NCBI GenBank assembly: GCA_037143335.1
Contig: JBAWZA010000009.1
Location: forward strand, 1 to 64,000
Direction: 5' to 3'
DNA length: 64,000 nucleotides
DNA from: PALSA-1296 sp037143335
GTDB lineage: Bacteria; Bacteroidota; Ignavibacteria; Palsa-1295
Shown one piece after another: positions 1 through 9,231 of this stretch. The notes beneath the pieces are model-generated. The model was not told the DNA's origin. It did no database searches and was given only the letters and a program-made list of their open reading frames with translations. A program made the translations under genes and the position numbers. Position 1 is the stretch's first letter. The number at the start of each line of letters is the position of its first letter.

Positions 1-1293
1 ATTGTCCGCCGGAAATGACGCCTGCAAAACCGCTGGCATTATTTAGTGTCCCTCCTCCGACAGTTGCATATGAAACGTTTGCAGAGTTTCCTTGACCACC
101 TCCGACGGTTGAGAGATTACCACCCGCAAAGTTTCCTAATCCACCGACAACACTTGCAAATTGTGCAATTGCGTTGTTATTTTGCCCACCAGAAATAGTT
201 GAAAATTGTCCACTTGCGGTGTTATTTTGCCCACCAGAAATAGTTGAAAATTGTCCACTTGCGGTGTTAAGGCTACCGCCGCCTACGAACGAGTAATCAT
301 CAGTTGCTTTATTTCCGAGTCCACCGCCGATCGCTGAGGCTTTACCGCTTGCGGCATTGCCCGAAGTCGTTGTACCATCATACCCGCCACCACCAACGAA
401 TGCACCTTGTGCACTAGCAGTATTCGAGCTACCTCCTGAAATTGCCGAGGCTTGGGCAGATGCGATATTTGCAAATCCGCCGCCAACCGATGCGTGGAAG
501 GCACCAGTAGCCTGGTTGTCTTGGCCGCCACCGATCGAAGAGTACGCACCACTTGCAAGGAGGTTGAATCCGCCAGCAATTGTTGAAGCATTACCGCTGG
601 CAGTGTTTCCAAAAGTTGTCGTGCCGTCGTATCCTCCGCCTCCGACGAATGAACCGTTACCGCTCGATGTGTTGTGCGATCCGCCTCCGACAGTTGCAGA
701 ATTATTTGATGCAGTGTTTGATTGTCCGCCGGAAATGACGCCTGCAAAACCGCTGGCATTATTTAGTGTCCCTCCGCCAACAGTTGAGAGATTACCACCC
801 GCAGAGTTTCCTAATCCACCGACAACACTTGCGGCATTACCAGAAGCTGTGTTGCCTGTCGTTGTTGTGCCGTCGTAACCTCCACCTCCAATAAATGAGC
901 CTGGTCCGCTTGCCGTGTTCGAACTACCGCCGGCTACTGTTGCTGCCTGCGCCGAAGCTTTGTTTGTAAATCCACCGCCTACGGTTGCATGGAAAGCTCC
1001 GGATGCCTGATTATTCTGACCGCCGCCAACCGTTCCCCAACCTCCGGACGCGAGATTATTTAATCCACCGCTAATGACTGAGGTCTTACCCGATGCAATA
1101 TTGCCTGAGAAGACTGAGCCATCAAATCCTCCACCACCGATAAAAGATCCAATTCCAGAAGCGAGGTTGCTGTATCCTCCGACAACCGCTGAGTGCGTCG
1201 CCGAAGCCGTATTGAGAACACCGCCACTGACGGTTGCATAATTCGCAGTTGCACTGTTCGCAACTCCACCGCCAACACCCGAAGCACTGCCTG
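1..1293 (-). pseudogene. Continuation of the repeat surface protein in the shifted frame; runs off the left edge
   Basis: Reading the minus strand from 1288 in the frame whose codons begin at positions 1288, 1285 and so on gives uninterrupted head repeats (SASGVGGGVAN, then GGGQNNQASG-type units) all the way to position 1. This is the true continuation of the protein that starts at 2832. Five bases (1289-1293) stand where six would keep GNAA-SGSASG in frame, so one base appears to be missing. It may be a sequencing or assembly error, a real mutation, or a phase-variable state. The C-terminus lies outside the window. Typed as pseudogene only because the frame is broken. Confidence 0.65.
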
Positions 1294-1677
1294 CGCAGCA
1301 TTACCTGCGAGGCTTAGGCCATCGGTACCACCACCAGCGACAACAGAGCCAGTGCCTGTGGCTTTATTATTCAGTCCACCTCCGACTGTAGCATATGTAT
1401 GATCACTGGTTGTTCCAGCATTATCACCGGCTTGATTCGTCTTACCTCCGCCCACAACGCTATAGTCATCCGTTGCTTTATTTCCAAGTCCACCGCCGAT
1501 CGCTGAGGCTTTACCGCTTGCGGCATTGCCCGAAGTCGTTGTACCATCATACCCGCCACCACCAACGAATGCACCTTGTGCACTAGCAGTATTCGAGCTA
1601 CCTCCTGAAATTGCCGAGGCTTGGGCAGATGCGATATTTGCAAATCCGCCGCCAACTGATGCGTGGAAGGCACCAGT
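303..1677. repeat. Long near-identical intragenic repeats in the surface-protein gene
   Basis: The block 303-508 matches 1472-1677 with two mismatches in 206 bases, and weaker similarity continues for another ~120 bases. Bases 1-55 are identical to 721-775. Bases 181-224 are repeated in tandem at 226-269 (period 45 bp, exactly 15 codons). All these repeats lie within coding sequence and keep the 15-residue head-repeat register, so they could allow in-frame expansion or contraction by recombination. Confidence 0.85.
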
Positions 1678-2832
1678 GGCTTGATTATCTTGGCCACCAC
1701 CGATCGATGAGTAGGCACCACTTGCAAGGAGGTTGAACCCGCCAGCAATTGTTGAAGCATTGCCGCTGGCAGTATTCCCAAGTGTTGAGATGCCATCATA
1801 CCCGCCACCTCCGACGAATGATCCGTTGCCGCTTGCAGTATTAGAATTTCCACCTGCAACTACGGACGCACTACCCGATGCAACTTGAGTTGCCGCAGAA
1901 CGTGATGTCTGCCAATCCACTGCATTTGCTCCGCGTTTGTTTCCACCTGCGACAGCACCATCAGCAAGCTGAGCTTCGATAGCTCCTGTGCCTTTTGGTG
2001 AAAGTGCAAAATCTATGTTTGCATCTGCTCCTGTTGCGGCTTCACGCAGACCAGCATTGCCTGCCGAGTAAGGTGCGGCAGTTGTATAAGTTTCGGTTAT
2101 ATGAAGAATTACCGAACCAGTCCAAGAAAGATTGCCCGCGTTATCACTGATAAGCGATGCTCCAGGAGCAGCTGGGAGCGAAGTTGGCCAGATGTAGCTC
2201 AGACCTCGAACGTTAAGATTTCTCAATACTGTCGCATCACCTACTTGAGAGAGCGTGAACGGGACCGTAGGTCCTGCTGCCTCGCTAAAAGTCAGATCGC
2301 CACCACCATTAATCCCAATTGCATAATCACGGACAGGTGCTCCGCTGATTACATGCAAACTTGCAGGACCGACATAGACTTCTTGCCACCTATGCGTTGG
2401 GTTACCGAGAGAACGGTTATTATCCGTCATTGGAGTGATATTTCCGCTCACGGCAACATCGCCGTTGCCACTACTACTAATTGTCATACGAGTAGTGTTA
2501 TTGGTAATAACCGTAAGGCTCACGTTATCTTGTGTGCCAAATTTTCCGTAGCCAGGGATTACCGGGTCAGGGGCGCCGGTACCGTTTTGGTTGCCATTCC
2601 AGAGCAGTGAGTTCGAGGTTGATGGCGACCCAACCCCCTGAGTAAGAAATACTTGATCCGTGAGTACTGAAGGAAGTGTAAATTTTACACCCAACGAGCC
2701 AGTCGCAGGCTTAACGATTGTAAAATGCGAGAGACCGTCATCTACTTCAAGCCAATGTTGCGCAAAAGATGTCGAAACGCAAAGAGTGAGAAATGCAAAT
2801 AAAATGGAAGCAGAGAGGTGTACTTTTGTCAT
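1060..2832 (-). CDS. YadA-like repeat surface protein, N-terminal part up to a frameshift
   Basis: This is the 5' part of a large secreted, repeat-built surface protein. Residues 1-24 form a signal peptide ending in SFAQ. A beta-rich region follows, with a stretch resembling fibre proteins (SLGNPTHRWQEVYVG). From about residue 315 the chain is 14-16-residue repeats of the type 'SGGQNNTASG' / 'VGGGGYDG', which match YadA/hemagglutinin head repeats of trimeric autotransporters and fibre adhesins. The reading frame is lost near 1289-1294: the last ~75 residues before the stop at 1060 (starting AVLRVLAVEL) are non-repetitive, while the repeat pattern continues in another frame. The role (adhesion or cell-surface fibre) is inferred from family. 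No membrane anchor or sorting domain lies within the window. Confidence 0.7.
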   Translation of the reverse strand: MTKVHLSASILFAFLTLCVSTSFAQHWLEVDDGLSHFTIVKPATGSLGVKFTLPSVLTDQVFLTQGVGSPSTSNSLLWNGNQNGTGAPDPVIPGYGKFGTQDNVSLTVITNNTTRMTISSSGNGDVAVSGNITPMTDNNRSLGNPTHRWQEVYVGPASLHVISGAPVRDYAIGINGGGDLTFSEAAGPTVPFTLSQVGDATVLRNLNVRGLSYIWPTSLPAAPGASLISDNAGNLSWTGSVILHITETYTTAAPYSAGNAGLREAATGADANIDFALSPKGTGAIEAQLADGAVAGGNKRGANAVDWQTSRSAATQVASGSASVVAGGNSNTASGNGSFVGGGGYDGISTLGNTASGNASTIAGGFNLLASGAYSSIGGGQDNQATGAFHASVGGGFANIASAQASAISGGSSNTASAQGAFVGGGGYDGTTTSGNAASGKASAIGGGLGNKATDDYSVVGGGKTNQAGDNAGTTSDHTYATVGGGLNNKATGTGSVVAGGGTDGLSLAGNAAQAVLRVLAVELRTVQLRIMQPSVAVFSIRLRRRTQRLSEDTATSLLELDLLSVVEDLMAQSSQAILHRVRPQSLAVD

Positions 2833-2901
2833 TGCAGTTAGTGATTTATGAGAGATTGTTCGAGGTTCGGAATATCATCCGACTTTGGTACAACCAATAC
2901 G

Positions 2902-2909
2902 CAAAGATA
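2902..2909 (-). promoter_or_regulatory. Candidate -7 promoter element (TATCTTTG)
   Basis: The minus strand reads TATCTTTG, a match to the Bacteroidota sigma consensus TAnnTTTG. It lies about 70 bases upstream of the surface-protein start at 2832. No convincing -33 TTG was found at the expected spacing, so confidence is moderate. Confidence 0.4.
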
Positions 2910-3093
2910 CGGAACATTAGCCTCTGATGAAGGTATTCTCCTCTCCCGAAGCATAAAGTGAGTGACGCGAAAAGATGACTCACTAAATACCAATAGTGAT
3001 GGTTCTTCTACATTGTTCATTCTGCAACCCATTGTTACTACAAAAATGTTGAGGCTCAAACTGAAAAAGCACAAACGATTGGAGGAGGAATAA

Positions 3094-3441
3094 ATGGCTT
3101 ACGACGAAAAATTAGCAACACGAGTTCGTGTTGCACTCGGAACCGAGAAAATTGTCGAGGAAAAAAAGATGATGGGTGGATTGACGTTCATGGTCAATGG
3201 AAAAATGTGTGTCGGTGTTCATGATGACGATCTGATGTGCAGGATAGAACCAGCAAATCAAGACGAAGCGCTTGATAAGCGTGGCGCACGGGTCATGGAC
3301 TTTACCGGTAAGCCGATGAAAGGATTTGTCTTTGTAAGTCCAGAAGGTCTGACATCGAAAGCTCAGTTTGATTATTGGATTACGCTCGCACTTGATTTTA
3401 ATTCTTCGGCGGTCGCATCAAAGAAATCAAAAGCGAAATGA
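3094..3441 (+). CDS. TfoX N-terminal domain protein
   Basis: The protein is 115 residues, the usual size for stand-alone TfoX-N (Sxy N-terminal domain) proteins. The family pattern is visible: an N-terminal helix (MAYDEKLATRVR), then 'KKMMGGLTFMVNGKMCVGV', then 'LMCRI' and 'GFVFVSPEGL'. TfoX/Sxy of gammaproteobacteria activates competence genes, but isolated N-domain proteins like this are of unknown function and should not be assumed to act in competence. The start is supported by a strong Shine-Dalgarno (GGAGGAGG) 5-6 bases upstream, unusual for this window. It overlaps the next gene by four bases (ATGA), so the two are probably translated together. Confidence 0.85.
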   Translation: MAYDEKLATRVRVALGTEKIVEEKKMMGGLTFMVNGKMCVGVHDDDLMCRIEPANQDEALDKRGARVMDFTGKPMKGFVFVSPEGLTSKAQFDYWITLALDFNSSAVASKKSKAK

Positions 3442-4061
3442 GTATTGTTGGTGAACTTGCCTCAGCTCTCGGTAAACGAGATGAAAAGCCAAATCAAGAG
3501 CTGGCGAAACGTATCGTTGCCAAATCCGATTCACGAGCAATAGCTCAACTTATTGCATTGCTCGATGATGAGAACAAAGCAATTCAAAGTGATTCAATAA
3601 AGGTGCTTTACGAAATCGGCGAATCCAAACCGGCACTCATAGCCGAGTACGCCGCGAATTTTGTAATTCTCTTGAATAGCAAAAATAATCGGCTCCAATG
3701 GGGAGCCATGACTGCACTCGATACGATTACGGGGTTGAATCCGAAGCCCATTCTTTTAGCACTTCCGCGCATTCTGCAAATTACAGATGAGGGCTCAGTA
3801 ATTACAAGAGATCATGCTGTTGGGATATTGATCAAATTATGTCTTGATGATCCAAAGTTCGAAAAAGGATTCGAGCATCTGATCAAGCAGCTCGCAACTG
3901 CTCCGACGAATCAGCTCCCGATGTATGCCGAAAGAATGCTCCCGATTGTTACAGAAAAAAGAAAAGCGAAATTTATGCAAACGTTACAGCTGCGGTTGCC
4001 AAAAGTTGAGCAAGAATCAAAACGCAAGCGAATTGAAAAAGTAATCTCTAAACTTCAATAA
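3438..4061 (+). CDS. HEAT/ARM-like helical repeat protein
   Basis: This is a 207-residue, all-helical protein with paired-helix repeats such as 'RAIAQLIALLDDENKAIQSDSIKVLYEIGES', resembling HEAT/ARM repeats. No catalytic motif, signal peptide or membrane segment is present, so it is probably a cytoplasmic scaffold or interaction protein. The C-terminus is strongly basic (KRKRIEKVISK). The ATG overlaps the stop of the TfoX-N gene (ATGA), which suggests coupling and a shared role. The exact function is unknown. Confidence 0.7.
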   Translation: MSIVGELASALGKRDEKPNQELAKRIVAKSDSRAIAQLIALLDDENKAIQSDSIKVLYEIGESKPALIAEYAANFVILLNSKNNRLQWGAMTALDTITGLNPKPILLALPRILQITDEGSVITRDHAVGILIKLCLDDPKFEKGFEHLIKQLATAPTNQLPMYAERMLPIVTEKRKAKFMQTLQLRLPKVEQESKRKRIEKVISKLQ

Positions 4062-4083
4062 TATTTTTATCACATATCTACAA

Positions 4084-4608
4084 ATGAAAATCCGACTAAT
4101 TTTTGTAACGACACTCGACGGCAAAGTAACCAAATGGGGCGATCCGCATGTATTTCATTGGTCGTCGAAAGAAGATCAAAGATATTTCATGCACGAGTGG
4201 AATTCAGCGAAAGTAATTATCATGGGCAGCTCCACATTTGCATTTGATCCGGTGAAGCCATCGCCAGAGCGCTTGCTGATTGTCATGACAAGTACACCAG
4301 AAAAGTACAAGCAATACCTCGTGCCTGGACAAGTTGAATTTACAAAGGAGTCCCCAGTCGAAATCGCTGATAGATTGAAGGCAGCAGGTCATCCTGAAAT
4401 CTTACTTGTTGGCGGTGCACATATTGCTTCCGCGTATTTAGCTGAAGGGTTAGTTGACGAATTCTGGCTGACGTTTGAACCTCGCATTTTCGGTACTGGC
4501 GGAAATTTTGTATCTGAAAAGCCATTAGATGTCAAACTCAAACTCACCAGCATCGAAAAAGTAAATGAGCAGGGTACGCTCATTGCAAAATATGCGATCG
4601 AGAAGTAG
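4084..4608 (+). CDS. Dihydrofolate reductase / RibD C-terminal-like protein
   Basis: The protein has 174 residues with the fold pattern of the DHFR-like RibD C-terminal domain: 'MKIRLIFVTTLDGKVT' (first strand), 'AKVIIMGSSTF' and 'EILLVGGAHIASAYLAEGLVDEFWLTFEPRIFGTG'. The GG motif and the late 'P.IFG.G' are the NADPH-binding features of this family. Members reduce pyrimidine or pteridine intermediates, but stand-alone copies are often of unknown substrate. Neither folA nor rib genes are adjacent. It lies 22 bases after the HEAT-like gene and converges on icd with only three bases between the stop codons. Confidence 0.75.
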   Translation: MKIRLIFVTTLDGKVTKWGDPHVFHWSSKEDQRYFMHEWNSAKVIIMGSSTFAFDPVKPSPERLLIVMTSTPEKYKQYLVPGQVEFTKESPVEIADRLKAAGHPEILLVGGAHIASAYLAEGLVDEFWLTFEPRIFGTGGNFVSEKPLDVKLKLTSIEKVNEQGTLIAKYAIEK

Positions 4609-4611
4609 CTG

Positions 4612-6045
4612 CTACTCGCCTTGGCCCAATGAATAGCCAATTGCTCCATCGAAGGTACATAAGTTCTCGACCTTTATAAAATCTAAACCGGCTTCCGTGA
4701 CTCCACTCAAGAGTGCAACAATGTCCTCGTGCTTCACACTCTGCAAATTATTCGAGAGATACCTGCATCTCCAATGATCCGAGAGAAATGTTTCGGGCGC
4801 ACCATCGGGCCAGACGTTCACTCCCCGATTAGCAATCATCGAGAGCGATAAGCCAGCAGTCGGAATCGCTTGAAGCATTGCCGCTATTTCATCAGGTGAT
4901 AGGAGTGAATCAAGAAAAATATCAACACCGACGATTTCTTTTTTCTTTGTCTTGCGAACGTAGGGATAAATTTTCTGGTCAATTCTTGCCTTATATGCAA
5001 CAGACTTGAAGTGCTGCGGAGTTTTTCCTAACCGAGCGATCACAGCGTCGGCGAATTCCGTTGTGCCGACTAACTCGCTGCTAAATTTATACGAATAAAT
5101 ATCCTTCGTGTGAATTCCCTCTTCGATCGTGCAAAGCCAAGCGTTGCCAATTGTTGTTGCAACCTCGGGCTGACCAATATGGATGAGCATCTGAATCGCG
5201 CCTTGCAACAATCCTGATGGGTTAGCGATATTCTGACCTGCGATGTTCGGAGCCGAGCCGTGAATTGCCTCGAACATACCGAACCCATCTCCGATATTTG
5301 CTGAGCCAGCAATGCCGATTGAGCCTGCAACTTCAGCAGCCACATCAGAGATAACATCACCATAAAGATTCAGTGTCACGATTACATCAAAAATCTCCGG
5401 TCGCTCAGCAACGTAGGCTGTGCCGATATCAAGGATATAATGATCTTGCTCGATCTCGGGATATTCGCTTCCGATTTCGTTGAAGACTCGGTGAAAAAGA
5501 CCGTCGGTCAATTTCATGATATTATCCTTCGTGATGCAACTCACTTTTTTTCTGCCGAGTGCGCGAGCGTACTCGAAGGCATAGCGGATAATTTTTTCTG
5601 AACCAGGGCGCGAGATGAGCTTGAGTGCCTGAACGACATCTTGCGTTTGCTGATGCTCGATGCCGGCATAAAGATCTTCTTCGTTTTCGCGAACGATGAC
5701 CAGATCAATTTTCGGTTTCAGCGTTTCAATGAACGGAGGATACGCCGCAACTGGGCGAACATTTGCATAGAGTCCTAGCGTCTTGCGAACTGTCACATTC
5801 AAACTTTTTACACCGCCTCCTTGCGGAGTCGTAATCGGCGCCTTCAGAAATACCTTCGTTCGGCGGAGGGAATCCCACGACGAATCTTCAATGCCGGACG
5901 AAATTCCTTTTTTATAGAGCTTCTCGCCGATTTCAATTACTTCTGGCTCGATCTGCGCATTCGCTGCTTCAAGGATTCGGAGGACAGCGGACATAATTTC
6001 CGGTCCGATACCATCCCCGTAGGCTATCGTTATAGGTGTTTTCAT
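4612..6045 (-). CDS. icd: NADP-dependent isocitrate dehydrogenase (long, Thermus/Rickettsia-like form)
   Basis: It catalyses oxidative decarboxylation of isocitrate to 2-oxoglutarate in the TCA cycle. The N-terminal ~335 residues are the isocitrate/isopropylmalate dehydrogenase fold: 'YGDGIGPEI' (residues 9-17), the substrate-loop region 'GGGVKSLNVTVRKTLGLYANVRP', 'VIVRENEEDLYAGIEH', 'CITKDNIMKLTDGLF' and the metal-site region 'LNLYGDVISDVAAEVAGSIG'. A further ~140-residue C-terminal domain gives 477 residues in total, like the long IDHs of Thermus and Rickettsia and unlike the shorter E. coli type. NADP preference is inferred from that group. The gene is followed on the minus strand by nothing co-directional; the exporter gene lies upstream at a 52-base gap. 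Confidence 0.9.
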   Translation of the reverse strand: MKTPITIAYGDGIGPEIMSAVLRILEAANAQIEPEVIEIGEKLYKKGISSGIEDSSWDSLRRTKVFLKAPITTPQGGGVKSLNVTVRKTLGLYANVRPVAAYPPFIETLKPKIDLVIVRENEEDLYAGIEHQQTQDVVQALKLISRPGSEKIIRYAFEYARALGRKKVSCITKDNIMKLTDGLFHRVFNEIGSEYPEIEQDHYILDIGTAYVAERPEIFDVIVTLNLYGDVISDVAAEVAGSIGIAGSANIGDGFGMFEAIHGSAPNIAGQNIANPSGLLQGAIQMLIHIGQPEVATTIGNAWLCTIEEGIHTKDIYSYKFSSELVGTTEFADAVIARLGKTPQHFKSVAYKARIDQKIYPYVRKTKKKEIVGVDIFLDSLLSPDEIAAMLQAIPTAGLSLSMIANRGVNVWPDGAPETFLSDHWRCRYLSNNLQSVKHEDIVALLSGVTEAGLDFIKVENLCTFDGAIGYSLGQGE

Positions 6046-6097
6046 ATTTGGCGGGCATTAACAGAGATTCGGTGGCGAAGAATCCGAAAAGAATACT

Positions 6098-7891
6098 TTA
6101 CACTCCAACCTCCTGCTCCTTATATTGCAACTCATAGAGAGTGCGGTAGATGCCGTTCATCGCGAGTAGCTCGTCATGCGTGCCCATTTCGCGGATTTCG
6201 CCTTTGTGCATGACAATGATCTTATCTGCTTTTTGAATAGTCGAGAGACGGTGTGCGATGACTATTGAAGTTCTGCCTTTGAGGAGTTTTGTGATCGCAT
6301 TCTGAATAAGAATTTCTGATTCTGTATCGATGCTTGAGGTTGCTTCATCCAGAATGAGAATACGCGGATCATACGCTAATGCTCTGGCAAATGAGAGAAG
6401 CTGTTTCTCGCCAACGGATAGGATCGCACCGCGTTCTTTGACATGCGTTTGATAACCGCGAGGTAATCTGTTAATAAAAGGAGCAGCGCCGACAGTCTCA
6501 GCAGCCGAGATTGCTCGTTCGCTTGAAATATCGGTATTACCAAGTGTAATATTATTTTCTACATCAGCACTAAAGAGGAATACATCTTGCAAAACAATGG
6601 CGATATTTTTTCTTAGGTCATGCTCATGGATATTACGGATATCAATTCCATCAATCAGAATTTGTCCTTTCTGAAATTCATAGAACCGTGTGACAAGACT
6701 GGTGATCGAAGTTTTTCCCGCACCAGTTGCACCAACGAACGCCACTGTTTCACCTGGCTTTACAACGAACGACACATCCTTGAGGACAAAATCTTCGTCG
6801 TTATAGGCAAACCACACATTCCGGAATTCGATCTCTCCACGGGCGTTACCGAGAGCGATGGGATGTTCTGGCACAGCCACATTCGTTGTCTCATCAAGAA
6901 GCTTGAAGAGTCTCTCGCTTGAAGCCATTGCGCTCTGAAGAATATTATATTTTTCCGCAAGGTCGCGGATTGGTCGGAAAAACATTTCGGAGTACTGAAT
7001 AAAAGCAACAAGTGTTCCGATGGTAACAACACTACTCATTGATGCGGTTGAGCCGAGAGCAAGCGATCCGCCGTACCAAATGATCAAACCAAATGTGATT
7101 GCAGAAAGGAATTCAACCGTCGGATAAAAAACTGCATAATAAAAAACAGATTTGATATTCGCATCGGTATGCTCTTTATTTATTTTTTCGAATTCTTTAT
7201 ACGTCCTTCGCTCTTGTCCGAATAGTTGAACAGTGATGATACCCGATACACGCTCGTTCAGGAATGCATTCATCCGAGCGACAAGCAATCTGATCTCACG
7301 ATATGATTCACGCGCTTTTTTTCTGAAAATTGAAGTTGCAATGAGCAGAAATGGGAAGACACACATTACCATCAGGCTCAGCTTCCAGCTGATTATGAAC
7401 ATAAAGACAAAACTCCAGATGATGACAAAGATGTCGGCGAAGACCATAATTATCCCAGAGCTAAAAAGCTCGTTCAATACTTCGATGTCGCTCGTTAGCC
7501 GGGTAACGAGTCTGCCAACGGGATTCTGGTCGTAGAAACGGAGCGAAAGTGTTTGCAGGTGCGCAAATAACTCTTTGCGAAAATTATAGATCGTCTTTTG
7601 CCCGATCCATTGAGTAAGAACAGTTTGTGCGTATTGGACGATTGCTTGCAATAAGATCGTACCAATGATAAGACCAAGCACTTTGTAGAGACCCGGATAA
7701 TCACCTTTCATGATGTGATCATCAATAGCGCTCATCACGAGTATTGGACGCAAGGGACCTAAAGAAGTGATGATAACAGTAACCAGTATCGCTCCGAACA
7801 CCTGCCATTTATATGGACGGAGGTATTTCAGGAGACGCTTCATCAATCGCGCATCATACGCTTTGCCTAATAATTCTTCTTCGTTAGCCAT
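6098..7891 (-). CDS. ABC exporter, fused membrane and ATPase domains (MsbA/MDR-like)
   Basis: This 597-residue half-transporter has six predicted membrane helices in residues 1-330 and an ATPase domain after about 350. The Walker A motif GATGAGKT starts at residue 387. The signature is LSVGEKQ near 491 (V replacing the second conserved residue of LSGGQ). The Walker B region ILILDEATSSID and a switch histidine (IAHRLST) follow. Such homodimeric or heterodimeric exporters move lipids, drugs or peptides out of the inner membrane; the substrate is unknown. A second exporter of the same size lies at 15.8 kb on the other strand, but the two are far apart and need not pair. Confidence 0.88.
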   Translation of the reverse strand: MANEEELLGKAYDARLMKRLLKYLRPYKWQVFGAILVTVIITSLGPLRPILVMSAIDDHIMKGDYPGLYKVLGLIIGTILLQAIVQYAQTVLTQWIGQKTIYNFRKELFAHLQTLSLRFYDQNPVGRLVTRLTSDIEVLNELFSSGIIMVFADIFVIIWSFVFMFIISWKLSLMVMCVFPFLLIATSIFRKKARESYREIRLLVARMNAFLNERVSGIITVQLFGQERRTYKEFEKINKEHTDANIKSVFYYAVFYPTVEFLSAITFGLIIWYGGSLALGSTASMSSVVTIGTLVAFIQYSEMFFRPIRDLAEKYNILQSAMASSERLFKLLDETTNVAVPEHPIALGNARGEIEFRNVWFAYNDEDFVLKDVSFVVKPGETVAFVGATGAGKTSITSLVTRFYEFQKGQILIDGIDIRNIHEHDLRKNIAIVLQDVFLFSADVENNITLGNTDISSERAISAAETVGAAPFINRLPRGYQTHVKERGAILSVGEKQLLSFARALAYDPRILILDEATSSIDTESEILIQNAITKLLKGRTSIVIAHRLSTIQKADKIIVMHKGEIREMGTHDELLAMNGIYRTLYELQYKEQEVGV

Positions 7892-7950
7892 TAAGCGGTC
7901 ACTAACAACTATTCGAATAAAAAAAGTCGAAGCGGTTTGGGAGTAAATTT

Positions 7951-8886
7951 TTAACAGCCGCCGCCAGAGCCTTCATAGACTTCTTCGTAGATCTTGCCGT
8001 TATATTGGAGGAGAATGTAATCCCAACTCGATACGTTGCGTCGTTGGATCACCACATCGCAATTGCCATCGCCAGCGATGTCGAGCACGTCAACGATTTT
8101 GTAGTAATGCGTTTCCAATGAGATACCGGGATCGGGGTAGTGAGTGAATAATGATTTGAAGCCGTTGCCATCGGGGCGCAAAATGACGGTGAGTGAATAT
8201 TGTATCTCGCCTTCGAACTCGCCACGCTTCACTTCATCACCCATGATGTAATAAGTGACTAAGTACTCTGGCTTACCATCCCCATCAAGATCGGTTGCAC
8301 GAATCTCAAATATGTATGCTCGGTCAACAATATTTTTTGGAACACCACGATTTGTAAATTCATCTTTCCCATATTTGAGCACGCCAATTTCAAGAACCGA
8401 GTCTATTTTGAACTCAGGAATCGGTCGTAGTGGCTGAGCATGTGAGATAACAAGGCCATGCAGCTTCATCAAGAATTTCATTGAGTCATCGTAAGCAAGT
8501 TTTACTTCCGAGATCACCGAAGAGCAACTGTTCAGAGTATCAATGTTCCCTACCTTTACTACTCCTGTTTTATTTCCGCCTACATAAAGATCGAGCACCC
8601 GACCCTTCTTATATTCTTCTTTACAAAAGCGATCGAAATATCCTTTAATTACCTTCTCAGCGTCAGGTCCATCGAATGCTTCTGGTGGCGTTGGCACGGG
8701 ATATGATGGTCCTTTTTCATCTATTCTGACAACAGGATCAATGATAAATTCTCTCGAAATGGAATTCCGTTCAATTGAGAACAAAACTACACCTGGCCAT
8801 TTCTTTTGTGCAAGAGTTTGCTGTGGCTGTAGTATTCCTAGAGCGAGTAAAAAGCCAGAGATGAAAAAAATATGGATGTGTCTCAT
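7951..8886 (-). CDS. Secreted protein with FG-GAP/VCBS-like calcium-type segments, unknown function
   Basis: The 311-residue protein starts with a clear signal peptide (MRHIHIFFISGFLLALG, then TLAQ). This is why the ATG at 8886 is preferred over the longer reading to 8961, which would also overlap dciA. Two segments, 'TDLDGDGKPEYLVTYY' and 'LDIAGDGNCDVVIQRR', resemble the D-x-D-G-D-G-x-x-D/E calcium-binding motif of FG-GAP/VCBS repeats in extracellular beta-propellers. The rest is not recognised. It follows dciA by 49 bases and ends at 'GSGGGC'. Location is likely periplasmic or extracellular. Confidence 0.65.
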   Translation of the reverse strand: MRHIHIFFISGFLLALGILQPQQTLAQKKWPGVVLFSIERNSISREFIIDPVVRIDEKGPSYPVPTPPEAFDGPDAEKVIKGYFDRFCKEEYKKGRVLDLYVGGNKTGVVKVGNIDTLNSCSSVISEVKLAYDDSMKFLMKLHGLVISHAQPLRPIPEFKIDSVLEIGVLKYGKDEFTNRGVPKNIVDRAYIFEIRATDLDGDGKPEYLVTYYIMGDEVKRGEFEGEIQYSLTVILRPDGNGFKSLFTHYPDPGISLETHYYKIVDVLDIAGDGNCDVVIQRRNVSSWDYILLQYNGKIYEEVYEGSGGGC

Positions 8887-8935
8887 AGTATATGAACAGC
8901 GGTACGGCAGTGGAGGACTCCTTGTTTCGAGCACA

Positions 8936-9223
8936 CTATTTCCATTGGATGTCCTTGACATCCGCCGAAGCCGTTACCTGATGGATCTTCGATAATATCT
9001 CCTGCTTTCGCAATGAAAGCTCGTACTTCCAGACGGACGAACTCACTTTGACGATTAACGTGCCATGCGAAAGTCGTTCGGGAGTTGTCACAGACGCAAG
9101 TTTAGCACCGACGATTTCCTCCCATCTGGTGATTGCCTCATACCGTTTGGCATTCTCTTCCATGCCAAAATTTTTCAGCATTCTTGAGAGCACATCCGAA
9201 AGGTACTGTGGACTTGTTGACAT
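8936..9223 (-). CDS. dciA: DciA-like DUF721 protein, putative replicative helicase loader
   Basis: The 95-residue protein shows the DUF721/DciA core: 'ITRWEEIVGAKLASVTTPERL', then 'GTLIVKVSSSVWKYELSLRKQEILSKI'. DciA is the widespread ancestral partner that helps load the DnaB helicase in bacteria lacking DnaC or DnaI. The gene is last in a tight minus-strand run dnaB-ridA-acyl-CoA dehydrogenase-dciA, eight bases after the dehydrogenase. This placement agrees with a replication role, which remains inferred from family and context. In FCB bacteria small DUF721 proteins often consist of this domain alone, as here. Confidence 0.8.
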   Translation of the reverse strand: MSTSPQYLSDVLSRMLKNFGMEENAKRYEAITRWEEIVGAKLASVTTPERLSHGTLIVKVSSSVWKYELSLRKQEILSKIHQVTASADVKDIQWK

Positions 9224-9231
9224 GGATATTG

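Noticed and set aside
181..270. Tandem repeats as a CRISPR-like array
   Set aside because: The 45-bp units have no unique spacers and keep a protein-coding register; they belong to the adhesin gene.
357..878. Proline-rich plus-strand reading opposite the adhesin repeats
   Set aside because: It is the complement of Gly-rich head repeats. It has no start context and its repeats are explained entirely by the minus-strand gene.
2838..3074. 78-residue minus-strand reading upstream of the adhesin
   Set aside because: It overlaps the likely adhesin promoter, has low-complexity content and shows no domain or start signal.
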